From positions 1 through 64,000 of the forward strand of contig CAZVWR010000011.1 of NCBI GenBank assembly GCA_964630905.1: a DNA stretch of 64,000 nucleotides, in the 5' to 3' direction. The translations under genes and the position numbers were made by a program. The notes under the pieces are model-generated. The model made no database searches, had not been told where the DNA came from, and saw only the letters and a list, made by a program, of their open reading frames with translations. This document shows, piece by piece, positions 17,182-27,900 of the stretch. Position 1 is the first letter of the stretch. Every line of letters begins with the position of its first letter. The stretch comes from JAGOEX01 sp964630905 (lineage in GTDB: Bacteria; UBP6; UBA1177).

Positions 17182-18466
17182 AATCGTCAAGACTGCCAAT
17201 AGAAGGAATTGCGCCATATTTTCCGGCGATATAGTCTTTGTTGAAAGAAGCATCTTTTCTCGGTTTGCCGAGTTTGAAATCTGCCAGAGAATATAATGTG
17301 CTGGATTCTCTATGGTTTTTGTCAACAAAATAGACCTGGTCTCTTCTGAAAAAACGATTTGTCATGATGTCTGTGTTGTGTGTCGCAAAAATAATTTGTG
17401 AACTTGAATTTGAAAAAACTTCACCTTCCCCAATGTTGTGAAAGAAATCAATAATGGCTCTGGCAAGCTTGGGATGAAGTTTTGTTGAAAATTCATCTAC
17501 AATCATAATTCTGTTGTTTTTGATTGTGTCAAATAGCGGCCCGGCAAGACAAAAAAGCTGATGAGTTCCTTCGGATTCCTGATTTTCCATATTAAAAACT
17601 ACTTCCCCGACAATTTTTCCATCTTTATCAAACATGTTGTGTTTTGTAAAAACATCAATTTTTGACATGTTAAGCAGTTTTAACCTTGTTTCATCATTTA
17701 ATCCATCAGGAAGATCTTTTTCTGTGTATTTAGCTTCCTGTTTTTCAAGTCCATTAATTCCTGTTCCGGCAATTGAAAGTAATTCAATAAAAAAATTCAT
17801 ATATTCATGGTCATTCATTTTTTCTTTTGTGAAATTTCTATATCCAGTCGGCTCGGCTCCGCTTATAATTCCGATCTTGAAAAAAAACAGAGAAACAATT
17901 TTGTTTGCAAGTTCAACACCGAGCTGGGAGCATAATGAAAGAAACAGAACATTTTCTTTGACTCTTAGTTCTTTAATTTTTTTTGCACCTTTAAAAGCCG
18001 GTTTAACATCAAAATCATTAGTGTTTTCTCTGATAAAAAGTTGTGATTCTCTTGCTTTACCATCAAAAGCACAGAACAACCACTCGTTAATTACTTTTTC
18101 GCTGTTTAGCTGAAAACCGTATCTGAATCGTTCCTTTTCAAGATTAAAAACGACTTCAAAAGTTGAAGGTTCTTTTTCAGATTCAACATCAAGAAGAAAC
18201 GGTTCAACATTAATTTTTTCTTCAGACGAAACAGTTTCTTTAGATGAAGTCAAGACAAAGTTTCTCATGAATGAGATTGCGTCAATTAAATTGCTTTTGC
18301 CACTTGCGTTTGCTCCATAAATAGCAGCAGATCTGAGAACATTGACTTTATCGGTTAGCTGAAACACATGACTGTTTTGAAATTCTTTGTCTTTTGAAGC
18401 CACCATGCTCAGTGTCGCAACATCTTTAAATGACCTGAAGTTTCCGAACTTAAACTGTAATAACAT
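17156..18466 (-). CDS. AAA15/21-type ATPase (OLD/RloA-like)
   Basis: The ATG at 18466 is preceded by GGAG at proper spacing; the frame continues to a TTG at 18478 that overlaps the ribosome site. The 436-residue protein starts FKFGNFRSFKDVATLSM, as AAA15 proteins do. It has Walker A GANASGKS near residue 50, Walker B IMIVDEF and the switch histidine in ATHNT. The C-terminus GKYGAIPSI is typical of ATPases paired with RloB or TOPRIM-like nucleases in phage-defence operons. Here the partner survives only as a stub, and the ATPase end itself (LKGLTNGI) may come from the deletion junction. TTGTGA-N5-TCACAA at 18533-18549 lies in its upstream region. A defence role is inferred from family and context. 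Confidence 0.85.
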   Translation of the reverse strand: MLLQFKFGNFRSFKDVATLSMVASKDKEFQNSHVFQLTDKVNVLRSAAIYGANASGKSNLIDAISFMRNFVLTSSKETVSSEEKINVEPFLLDVESEKEPSTFEVVFNLEKERFRYGFQLNSEKVINEWLFCAFDGKARESQLFIRENTNDFDVKPAFKGAKKIKELRVKENVLFLSLCSQLGVELANKIVSLFFFKIGIISGAEPTGYRNFTKEKMNDHEYMNFFIELLSIAGTGINGLEKQEAKYTEKDLPDGLNDETRLKLLNMSKIDVFTKHNMFDKDGKIVGEVVFNMENQESEGTHQLFCLAGPLFDTIKNNRIMIVDEFSTKLHPKLARAIIDFFHNIGEGEVFSNSSSQIIFATHNTDIMTNRFFRRDQVYFVDKNHRESSTLYSLADFKLGKPRKDASFNKDYIAGKYGAIPSIGSLDDLKGLTNGI

Positions 18467-18613
18467 TTTGCACTCCAAATTTATAAATGAACAAGACTAA
18501 AATACTCAAAAAACAAACTAAAACAAGTAAAATTGTGAAAAAATCACAAAAACAGCTTTTGATTCATCAAAAATGTTGTTTTTAGCAACGAAAACAGTTC
18601 GGATGTTTTAAAT

Positions 18614-18666
18614 TCACTTCACCTCAACTCTGATCCTTTTGGAATGGGAAAAGGATTTTCTTGACA
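18614..18666 (-). pseudogene. macroglobulin-like 3'-end remnant, copy D
   Basis: Identical to copy B except for one base in 53. On the - strand it encodes SFSHSKRIRVEVK and stop. Its last six bases on the + strand, TTGACA (18661-18666), also serve as the -35 element of the nucleotidyltransferase promoter. Confidence 0.75.
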
Positions 18667-18708
18667 ATTTCTTCTTATTAGGTAATATTACCACTGAACT
18701 TTAGTGGT
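18661..18708 (+). promoter_or_regulatory. promoter and inverted repeat before the nucleotidyltransferase
   Basis: TTGACA (18661-18666), 16 bases, TAATAT (18683-18688). The inverted repeat ACCACT/AGTGGT, extended by a TA pair, follows at about 18690-18709 between the -10 box and the start codon. That is a usual position for autoregulation of a toxin-antitoxin pair. Confidence 0.55.
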
Positions 18709-18715
18709 ATTAAGT

Positions 18716-19318
18716 ATGAAAAAACACTCTCTGTCAGATTTAAATGAGGCGTTTAAGCTTCTTAACGAAAGGCTTGAACTGAATGATGTCACGCATTTTA
18801 ATCTTGTTGTGTGTGGCGGCACTTCTTTGATTGCAACAAAACTGGTTGAAAGAACAACAAAAGATGTTGATGTAGTTGCATTTATTGATGAAACTGGCAA
18901 TCTGGCTGATCCTGAACCAATGCCGGAATCTCTTCTCAAAGAAGTAAAAGCTGTCGCCTCAGATCTCGGTCTTGATGAAAACTGGCTTAATAACGGTCCA
19001 AGCAAAGGTGATGGCGGATTGTTCAGAAGCGGTCTGCCGGATGGTTTTGCATCTCGTTTAATTAAGCATGAAATCGGTTCAAAATTGACACTTTATTTTA
19101 TTAGCAGACTTGATCAGATCCATTTTAAGCTTTTTGCTTCTGTTGACAGGTTTGGAGGTTATCACACAAACGATCTGATGCAGTTAAATCCTGCTGATGA
19201 TGAACTGTTTATGGCTGCGGAATGGAGCATGACCCAGGATCCGTCAGAAGGTTATAAAATGATGTTAAAGAAATTTCTGGAGCATTTCGGTTATGGACAT
19301 TTATGTGAAAAGATTTAG
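18716..19318 (+). CDS. nucleotidyltransferase-fold protein (AbiEii/DUF6036-like)
   Basis: Two starts are possible: GTG at 18704 and ATG at 18716. The ATG gives MKKHSLSDLNEAF and is preferred because the GTG lies in the inverted repeat. The 200-residue protein has the minimal nucleotidyltransferase motif CGGTSL and then TKDVDVVAF, the GG-S and D-x-D pattern of the MNT/AbiEii fold. It overlaps the next gene by 26 bases. Gene order, coupling and cassette location fit a toxin-antitoxin or abortive-infection pair, but here the nucleotidyltransferase is first and the larger winged-helix-like partner second. Which one is toxic cannot be told from sequence. Confidence 0.72.
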   Translation: MKKHSLSDLNEAFKLLNERLELNDVTHFNLVVCGGTSLIATKLVERTTKDVDVVAFIDETGNLADPEPMPESLLKEVKAVASDLGLDENWLNNGPSKGDGGLFRSGLPDGFASRLIKHEIGSKLTLYFISRLDQIHFKLFASVDRFGGYHTNDLMQLNPADDELFMAAEWSMTQDPSEGYKMMLKKFLEHFGYGHLCEKI

Positions 19319-20333
19319 AGAAGAGCTTGTTTTAAAGACACTTGGTTTTCTGTGGGACAGATGGTCGGAATTAGGTGTTTCAGGTTATGTGCAAAAACAA
19401 GATGAAAGGATAATTGATCCTGAGGCGTTGACTCTTTTTTCTTTTACTATTGCAAGATTTGATGCACGGCTTTTTGATGAAATTCTTGACTGGATATCAA
19501 TTAACGGTCAGTTTCTAAATATGCAGAGATTTCAAAATCTTATAAAAACTTATGGGTTTGAAGGAGCTCCAGTTTTATCGGCAGTTGCCATGATGCAGCA
19601 GGAATCAGAAAGTTACGGTCTGAAATGGAAAAAAATTGCTTCAGCATACAAAAAAACTAATGCAGAACCGCTGTTTTATCTTGTTTCAGGAGAACATTTG
19701 CCGGTTTCAGATATTCATGACAGTAATTTTGAAAAGTGCGGGTTTTTCAGGGGCGAAATAAATCTAAGAGGAAAATCTCAGAGTTTTCCAAAGAACGGTT
19801 ATTCATCTTTGATATTGCGGCTTCGTGGACTCTTTGGAGTGAATATCAGATGTGAACTGCTTGCATTAATTGCGGCAGTTGAAGAAATCTATGCTTCTGA
19901 AGCGGCAAGACAGATCTGTTTTTATCAGAAAAGCGTTCAGCAGGCATTAAATGAAATGTTCAGTTCCGGAGCTTTAAAATCTGCAAGCACAGGAAAAATA
20001 AAGAAATTCCGCCTGACACCCGGAGTTCTTGACGGACTGCTTAAAACAGACGGAAAGAGTCCGAAATGGTTTGCGTGGGCTCCTGTTTTCCGTGCTCTGG
20101 AAATGACAATTCAAAAACTTTATGACAAAAAACTTAGTGAATCCAGCCAATTACTTTTTTCATCTGAAATAAGACAGCTAATGTTTTCAATAATTCCGCT
20201 GCTTGAAAGTGCCGGACTTGGAAATCTTGTGTCAGACCCCAGTCAGCACCTTGGAGAAAAATATACCGAAGTGTTTTTCAGTGACATATCAAAAATCCTT
20301 GCTGTTGTGAATGGTGATAATATATATAATTAG
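19293..20333 (+). CDS. partner protein of the nucleotidyltransferase, winged-helix-like
   Basis: A 346-residue cytoplasmic protein with GGAG upstream of ATG 19293, which lies inside the previous gene. Residues about 185-250 (LLALIAAVEEIYASEAARQI, then VQQALNEMFSSGALKSA and KKFRLTPG) read as a winged helix, so DNA binding or autoregulation is plausible. The C-terminal 75 residues are conserved in the fragment at 13410-13601, showing that a second copy of this locus once existed on the island. Role inferred by analogy with AbiEi-type antitoxin/regulators; there is no specific family match. Confidence 0.65.
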   Translation: MDIYVKRFREELVLKTLGFLWDRWSELGVSGYVQKQDERIIDPEALTLFSFTIARFDARLFDEILDWISINGQFLNMQRFQNLIKTYGFEGAPVLSAVAMMQQESESYGLKWKKIASAYKKTNAEPLFYLVSGEHLPVSDIHDSNFEKCGFFRGEINLRGKSQSFPKNGYSSLILRLRGLFGVNIRCELLALIAAVEEIYASEAARQICFYQKSVQQALNEMFSSGALKSASTGKIKKFRLTPGVLDGLLKTDGKSPKWFAWAPVFRALEMTIQKLYDKKLSESSQLLFSSEIRQLMFSIIPLLESAGLGNLVSDPSQHLGEKYTEVFFSDISKILAVVNGDNIYN

Positions 20334-20618
20334 TCAGTTCTGATTGTTTGTAAATCCTTTATATACATATGTAAATGAGGGAATTAGAATATATTTAAAA
20401 AGAAAATAAAGACACCAAATTATAGCAATTGAGGCAACAATAAAACCAAGAATCAAATAATAATCATGTTGTGCAGACAAATGAGGTGGTTTAGACCAGT
20501 CGACAAGAAAAAAACCAACAATTCCAAAGATTATTCCTGCGGCTACTAAAAAACCACTTAATACAAACAAAAGTCGTGTAATTCCTTTATCAAAATTCAT
20601 TTTTCTTTTAGAATTCAT
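20334..20618 (-). CDS. two-helix membrane protein, hypothetical
   Basis: A 94-residue protein with GAGGAAAGC before its ATG. It has two clear hydrophobic helices, LLFVLSGFLVAAGIIFGIVG and LILGFIVASIAIIWCLYFLF, joined by a short polar loop, and charged ends. Its stop abuts the convergent 346-residue gene. It lies downstream of the 139-residue gene on the same strand and is probably co-transcribed with it. No family recognised; small two-helix proteins beside defence genes may be effectors, but that is only context. Confidence 0.65.
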   Translation of the reverse strand: MNSKRKMNFDKGITRLLFVLSGFLVAAGIIFGIVGFFLVDWSKPPHLSAQHDYYLILGFIVASIAIIWCLYFLFKYILIPSFTYVYKGFTNNQN

Positions 20619-20647
20619 GCTTTCCTCTTCGCAAAAATTTTATTATT

Positions 20648-21067
20648 TCAGTTTGTTATCAATTTAATGGATTTTTTTGACATGTTGAAAAAAAGATTCT
20701 GGCTAGTTTTTTTGTCACATTCTTGATATTTAAAACCAGAAAATATTGCGGCAGCAATAAAAACACCATTGGGAATATGATGTCCCGTTTTTGTTTTCTT
20801 TAAATGATTTTCAACCATGTGTTTTAAGCCATAACTGGAAATTGATTTGTTAATAGTTTTTATTTTTTTAATTCCGTTAAGCCATTCACAAACTTTAAGA
20901 AAAACATCAGCTTTATCAACCATGAATTGTTTTCCTTTTTCATGTTCTTCTTTTGTTCTATTATAATAACTTCTTTCGGCCCAGCCATTCTCATTAAGCT
21001 TCGGATGTTTATTTAAAAGTTCTTTAATTGCGTTTTTTGCATAATTAATCTCTTCTATGCTAAACAT
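20648..21067 (-). CDS. conserved-type hypothetical protein, 139 aa
   Basis: It starts at ATG 21067 behind GGAG. It is soluble and mostly helical, with the segment SSYGLKHMVENHL and then NGVFIAAAIFSGFKY and FNMSKKSIKLI. This arrangement recalls small hypothetical proteins common on phage-like and accessory islands, but no named domain is recognised. It is 29 bases upstream of the membrane-protein gene 20334-20618, suggesting a two-gene unit. Base composition is AT-rich like other cassette genes. Confidence 0.62.
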   Translation of the reverse strand: MFSIEEINYAKNAIKELLNKHPKLNENGWAERSYYNRTKEEHEKGKQFMVDKADVFLKVCEWLNGIKKIKTINKSISSYGLKHMVENHLKKTKTGHHIPNGVFIAAAIFSGFKYQECDKKTSQNLFFNMSKKSIKLITN

Positions 21068-21268
21068 TAAATAACTCCATAGACATAAAATTTAAAGCTC
21101 CACAAACAAAGATATGAATTGGTTTCAAGAAAACAAGTATTTTTGTTTAGAAAATTGGAGGTTTTTTGCATTTTAATACGGTTCATTTCAAGCTTTTACA
21201 TGTTGTTTTAAATCATTTTAAATGTCGCAGAAACAACCGGAATTTTATTTGCTAACCGGACATCAGAG

Positions 21269-21303
21269 TTGTCCAGTTTTTTTACAAAATAACTGGACAT
21301 TTA
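21269..21303. repeat. 35-bp dispersed repeat with 9-bp inverted arms, copy 2
   Basis: Copy of 13623-13657 with one mismatch; arms TGTCCAGTT at 21270-21278 and AACTGGACA at 21291-21299. It sits just downstream of the small barrel gene end (21321), in a 250-base stretch without genes. Confidence 0.65.
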
Positions 21304-21320
21304 TGAAGAGATTTAAAATT

Positions 21321-21929
21321 CTAAAAATTATATGAAACTCCAGATCCTATATGAATTCCGATAAATAGATGTGGAATATCGGGATCTTCTTCATAATCAT
21401 CATATTCAGATTTGTCTCCTGCCTGGCCTAAAAAATAAGCCGAAGTAAAAAAATATGTTCCAATATGTTCACTGACTTTCCAATCAAAATTAAGATTTAA
21501 GGCTGCTCCTATCAAAAAGTATTTATTTTTGTGATAATAACCATCGCCAATTTGTTCATGATAATCAAAATAGGAAAACCTTAACGCCAGCGGTATTGAA
21601 AGTTGAAAAATTTTTCCTGTGTATATCAGAATCCTTGGGCCTATGTCAGAAAAGAAAACATTACAGCCATCATCAAAAAGTGTCCACGGTGTAAGAAAAG
21701 ATGAAGAAAAGCCAATGCTTGAATAAAAATATTTCATTTCAAACCCGGCGGAAAATCCGTAATATGGAGGCAGAAAAACTATGTCTTTAGGTTTTGCATT
21801 GTAAGAAAGGTATGAACCAAATTTGATTTTATAAAAGCGCCGGGACTGAGTTTCTGAAGAAGGATCTGCTTCAGCATAAATATTAAAAAAAAGAAGAAAG
21901 ACCAGTAATAAGAAATGTTTTCTTTTCAC
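21321..21929 (-). CDS. small outer-membrane beta-barrel-like protein
   Basis: A 202-residue exported protein with a signal peptide (MKRKHFLLLVFLLFFNIYA) and alternating aromatic beta strands ending GVSYNF, typical of a small outer-membrane barrel. The GTG start at 21929 overlaps the macroglobulin stop (GTGA), so it is translated by coupling to that gene and should work with it or share its regulation. The end of the upstream gene doubles as the source of the remnants seen at 12057, 13361, 16973 and 18614. Specific function unknown. Confidence 0.75.
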   Translation of the reverse strand: MKRKHFLLLVFLLFFNIYAEADPSSETQSRRFYKIKFGSYLSYNAKPKDIVFLPPYYGFSAGFEMKYFYSSIGFSSSFLTPWTLFDDGCNVFFSDIGPRILIYTGKIFQLSIPLALRFSYFDYHEQIGDGYYHKNKYFLIGAALNLNFDWKVSEHIGTYFFTSAYFLGQAGDKSEYDDYEEDPDIPHLFIGIHIGSGVSYNF

Positions 21930-24900
21930 TTCACTTCAACCCTTATCCCTTCAGAATGGGCAGAGAATTCAGGGGCATACATGCATTGTATTGTGGTGAT
22001 GCCGGCACTGAAATTTCCTTTGAGGTTGACTCGAAGAGGATATTCAAAGACATAGGTTCCTTTGTTGAGTCGTTCGATGAAGAAGTCGGTTGAGACATCT
22101 TTGGTTGATTCGTAATACCAGAGTCCGTCCTGATATTTGTGTCTGGAAAGGACATTTTCGGGTTCTGTTCCTGCGGCTCTCATATCTTTCATGTGGATGA
22201 ATTCCATGTCACGGTCACTTCTTAGCACGATTCTCACTTTGAGGCGGTCTCCGGGAGAAAGGAGCGAATTGTTGCTCACGGGTTCAAGTTTCGGACCTCT
22301 ATCTGTCTGAATTTCCTTGAAAATCTTCTTTTCAAGCTTTAATGGGGTCTCTGCCGCGGTGATCTTGTCAAGCTGTTCAAAATACTGCCAGTAAACTGCT
22401 CCCCATGCCGGATTTGAATTGGGGTTTATAACAGTCACTTTTCCCATTTCAGGTTTTACATCGCTGCCGTTCCACGCAACTTTAAAATAACCGGTTCCTG
22501 CTTCAGTTTTTGCCCCCATTTTTGCCGGATCAACTTTGATGTTTCCAAGAGTTATCTCAGCATTTTTGTTGTTTTTGAGCCAGTCGCTTCCCCCCATCAA
22601 AAGGGCATAAATTGCATCAACTGTCGCTTTTGTCGTTTTCCAGCTTTGAACCTGTTTCATTTTTATAAGCCAGGTCTTCAGGTCGTCAACTGTTTTGATG
22701 TCTTTTGTAACTTCCTGAAATGCTTCAATAATTACTGCCTGAGTTTCAATCGGGAACTGATACCAGTAATATCCGCCCATGTTTTCCTTGAAATACATCC
22801 CAAGCTCATCGTGATAAATCGCCCGTTCTTTTAATGATGCAATGATCTTTTGAGGAACTTCTTTTCTGTCAAGCCGCCAGAGAGCAGCCGCAGACATTGC
22901 ATTCATGTAGGGAGTTTCACCAAGCCAGTATTTTTCTGCCTGAGATATCCAGTAATTATAAGCCTCAAGATTCTGTTTCTGAACCGGCACATCAGTAAAA
23001 AAGCTCCTTGTGTAAAGATAGTGTATCTCCATGGAACCAATGAGTTTTTTGTTCAAATCCACATTATTTTTCTTCAGCCATTCATAGCTTTTCCTCATTT
23101 CGTTATCAACGAACTGAACACCTTTTTTTGCCATGTCCATCGCAGGATCTGCCTGCTTAACTTTAAGATTCCGGAGCTTTCCAAGACCTGAAACGATGTG
23201 CTGAGTGATGTATCTACTTTCAGGCAACCCCTGAAACCATGGCCAGCCGCCGTTGTAACCCTGTAATTTTCTTAGTTTATTCAATGCGGAGCCAAGTTCA
23301 TTCCCCATTCTGTTCAGATCAAAAAGAAGGGCAACTCTCTTTTTATTCTGTTCTTCGTTCTGTGCATCCAGAACCCACGGGGTTTCTGCAAGCAGAACGC
23401 TCTTAAGTTCTACATTTTTTTGAAGATTTGACAACAACGCATCGGTGTTTTTCCACTGATCGAACACTTTTTTAATGTTGGGATTTGAATTTGCAATGTG
23501 TGATGCAAGTGAATTTGCATAAAATCTTGAAAATATCTGCTCAGCACATTCGTAAGGATATTCCATTAAGTAGGGAAGCGCCTGAACCGCATACCACACC
23601 GGATTGCTTGTGAATTCAAGCGTCAGTTTGTGATTTACAAGGGTATTAGAACTCTTTGAATCCATTAGTTTTTTAAACAGAAACTCCCTTTTTTCATTTG
23701 GCTTTAAAGGTAATGGCAGAGATTCAGTAACAAGCATTCTGTTTGAAAGAACCGGCAAGGTCGCCTCTTCACCATCACCCTGATTTCCAGATTTTGCAAT
23801 GATCCGCCAGGTAACGGCACTTACACCGAGAGGAACTTTAACTGGCCAGTTAACCACTGTATTTTCTTTGGGTTTTATCGCAAAATCCTGAACAGGGGCA
23901 TCGTTATTAAGAATATTATCAACCGGTTTCATGGTCATTGCGTCAAAAAGTCTAAGTTCCGCTTTTCCACCCAGAACCTTATCAACCATACTTGAAATTT
24001 TGGCACTGATGATCACAGAATCGTCTTCTCTTAAAAATCTCGGCATGTTAGGCATCACCATGATGTCTTTCTGGGTGACAGTCTCTTTTGAAATAATACC
24101 GGTTTTAAGATCTTTTGTGTGGGCAAGACCCATGAATTTCCATTTTGTAAGTGCTTCAGGAATGGTGAAGGAAATGATAACTTCTCCTGATTCATTTGTG
24201 TTGAGCATCGGGAAAAAGAAAGCCGTTTCATTCATGTTTTTGCGGATCTGTACAGTTCCGGACGGATCTGCAGGTTTTTCAGGAAGGCTGCCTTCCTGAC
24301 CGGCACCATCTCCTGCGGCACGGCCATACATCAGTCCACCTGTGCCACGGGTTTGCATTTTGTCTTTTTTCATCGGAGCAGATTTTGCAGATTCTTCTCT
24401 TTCTTCAGCCACTTCATCACCATCAGCGGCACTTTCTGCAAGGGCAACTCCGCCGGTTGCAATGCTTCTTGTTGCTGAAGCCGGCATCGGCATATTTTTG
24501 CTGTAACGGTAGCCGTAATAATTGTAAAAGTAGTTCCCAAACCAGTTAAGTGTGTCATAATACAAGTAATTTCCGCCATAATAGCTGTTCCAGTCAAGCT
24601 GATATGTAATTGATCCGGAAGTTCTGTGGGAGATGTTCTCGATCCATTGATTCTGAAAATAATTATGAGAATGTAAGTTCAGATACCAGCTGTTTGCCCT
24701 GAAACTGTCAAGAGATTTGTCGTATAAAGTTGCTACCATTTCAGCGGCGACTGCTTCACCCTTTGATCCCGATATCTTTATTTTCCACTCTTCCTTCTGC
24801 CCGGGATACAGCTTTTCTCTAAATGAAAGAGCCTCTATTTTCAACTGCTTATCTGTCCAGGGAACTTGGATTACGCCTGATTGATGATGTGTTCTGCCGT

Positions 24901-27900
24901 TTTTCTGGAACATTACTGAATAGCCGATGTTTCCGCGGTCAGATTCAGTTACAGGAATATTTATCACCTTTTTTTCATTGCTTAAGTTAATGAAAGTTGT
25001 TTCGCTTTTTTTGTTTTTGCGCTGAATTTCAAATACTGCAAAGACATTTTGAGCTCCACTTCCTATTACGAAAGTTCCGCTGTTTCCTGGCTCAACTGTC
25101 TGATTTACAAGAGAAAAACGGCTGAATATCTTTTCAGACATAACGCCGGCTTCAGGTTTAAAAGCCGAAAAATATTTTTTATATTCTATTTTTTCACCGT
25201 ATTTATCTTTTGTCTCTATTTCAACAAGATATTTGCCGTCAAGCCACAGATCTGCTGTTTTTATAATTATTTTTTTCTCTTTTGAAGTGTCAAATTGAGC
25301 TGAAAACACCTGTTTTTCGATCTTTCGCAATGTTATATCATCTTCAGAATCATAAATATCAGATTTAAAATCTTTTATATATTCCTCTTTTGAAATCATA
25401 AATTTATCAGGTTTGCCCCAGAGTCTGGATCTTAAAAGTCTTTCAGGCTCCTGCAGTTTTGAGATTTTTACCGTCCCTTTTGCCGGCTCGAATTCACCGT
25501 TTAGGTTTGCCGTGGCTATTTCAAATTCAAGTTCTTTCAAGGTGTTGATTTCATTTGGAATATTTTCGCTGACTGACAACGCGAGATATCCAACGCTTAC
25601 TGTTGAGGAAGTGCTTCTCGTTTCTCCGCTGATATCTGTGACATCGGCAAAGATCCGGTAACTGAAAACCGGCTTTCCCTTTTCAGGAACAGATCTGTCG
25701 GGAAGTGCTTTGAACTCAATTTCATAAATTCCTGTCGGATCAGTTGTTGAAACACCTTTTGCAACGACTGCCGACTTTGAAGGAGGCATTGAATAGTATC
25801 CCCAGAAATAATAAGGGAAATAATAAGTTCTTTCAACTCTCCAAGAAACTTTTGCATCGGTCAAAGGTGCCCCCGAATATGAAACCGCTTTTCCTTTAAC
25901 TTTTACAAGGTCATTAATTTTAAAACTTTCTTTAACCGGTTCAAAATTAGTTTCAAATTTTGGTCTTTTATATTCTTCAACGCTGAAAGAGACTGCACCG
26001 TTATTATTTCTGATCGTCATGTTTCCGCCAAGAACATTTGAGGGTGCCGTGAATGACCCCTGAAAAGAGCCGAAATCATTGGATTTTAAGTTCAAGCTTG
26101 CAATTTTCTGCCAGTTTACATCATAAAAGTCAACAACGGTCTTTTTGTTTTTAAGAATTTCAGGCTTTTGTTCTTTGTCAAATTTAAGCATTATCCCTTT
26201 GAAATAAACGGTCTGCCCCGGTCTGTAAATTGCTCTGTCGGTAAAAAATACAGTTTTTGCGTATGCTCTTGTTTCGCGGGGATATGGCTGATAAAACTCT
26301 GTTGAAAGCTCGTTTTTGTCTTTGGAAGCGAGAATGAATTTATGTCCGTATGAATTTCTAAACCACCCTTTTTTATATGTTGCCATGCCTGAGTCATCTG
26401 TATTCAGCGTGTCAATGTGCTTGGTGACATAGCGGCTTACACTGTAATCATATTCCTTTTCAAAAACCTTAATCTGTGCATCTTTTACAGGTTGGCCCGA
26501 TTCCCTGTCTGCAACAAAGAATTTTGTTCTGTTCTCTTCATTTGTGCTGATGACCGACAGATTTGAAATTTCGGTAAATGCATAAAAAAGGGCTTCTTTT
26601 TCAAATGAATAATTTTTGTTTGTTCCTCCGACGATCGCATAGATCCCTTTTTCAAGAGCAGGGATCTTAATTTCGGTTGAGTGGTTTTTCAGATCTCCGT
26701 CATCGGGGAAATCAACGACCCACTCTTTAACAGCCGGTTTTTTTGCTATTATTTCTGCCGCTTTTTTTGATTCAATTACATATTCAGCAATATTGTTGCG
26801 CTCTTCACGGCTCAGCTCAACTGTTTTAAAATAGAGCTTTTTTACATTCATGTGATGAACAAGCATTCTGAAAGGAACTCCGGGAGTGTTGACCGCTTCG
26901 GCATAAAAATAGATGTTTTTTAAACTTATTGAAGAAATGTGTCCTTTGCAAAGGTCTGCCGCTTCGCTGTTTTTGTTCTCTTTTATTACTTTTTCACAAA
27001 TTTCTTTTGATGTTTTGGTATTCCATTTCTCAGCAGTATCAAAAAAGTGGTGCCAGAGAGCTTTTTTATAAAGGATCATCGGCGCCATACTGCTTTGAGG
27101 ATATTTTTTTTCAAGTGAATTGAGAGCTTTGTAATAAAGCTCATCACTGTTATCAAGTATTGATTTTTCCTTCATGAAATCAAGCCTTTTCAGTTCAACA
27201 TCTATGAGTGCTTCAATATTTCCATTTTTTAAATGATGCTTTGTCAGGTCTTTTAAAATGTTGAACGCATAAAATGAAGGCGAATCGTAACTGTCTGATT
27301 TCATGTCAATTTTCGTAAACTCATCAGCAGGTGAAAAATATTTATCACTATCCACTTCAAAAACATTTGCAGGCTCAGTGAGCTGAGTTTCACTGTTAGA
27401 ATAGAAATCAACTGCACGATGGGCAAGAAAATCATAAAGAGACGGTCTTAAAACCCTTGATTTTGTCCCTTTCACAATTATTTCATCAAAAAGGTCTATG
27501 TTGATATTTTTAAGATTTTCGCTTTCATTTAATGATTCGTTGTAAAGGGTTGTAATTCTTTTGAATATGGTTTTAAGATCCCATGTTGCGATGTCCCCTG
27601 TTTCGTTCCCGGCAGTTTCAGTTCTGTTGTAGAATTTGTAGCGGTTACGGTTGAAATAGTTCCAGTAAATTTCGGCAAGCATTGATTTCAGAATTGCATT
27701 TGCGGGGAATTTTGCTTTCACGGTTTCATCTTCAAGCTCTTTGATAACGGCAGGAAAATCCTTTTCACCGATACTCACGACATATTTTGTTTTGTTCATA
27801 AGCACTTTTATCAATTGAGGTGCGTTGTTTTCACTGATTGCAAGTGTTTGAATTTTTTCGACTGTTTCAAGGGCAGATCTTGGTTTCCCCTCAGATTCAA

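Noticed and set aside
12057..18666. Boundary repeats as integron attC sites
   Set aside because: They are coding remnants of the macroglobulin 3' end, lack GTTRRRY core sites and paired arms, and no integrase is present.
24370..24597. - strand frame inside the macroglobulin bait-like region
   Set aside because: Thr/Ile-rich shadow of a low-complexity coding segment.
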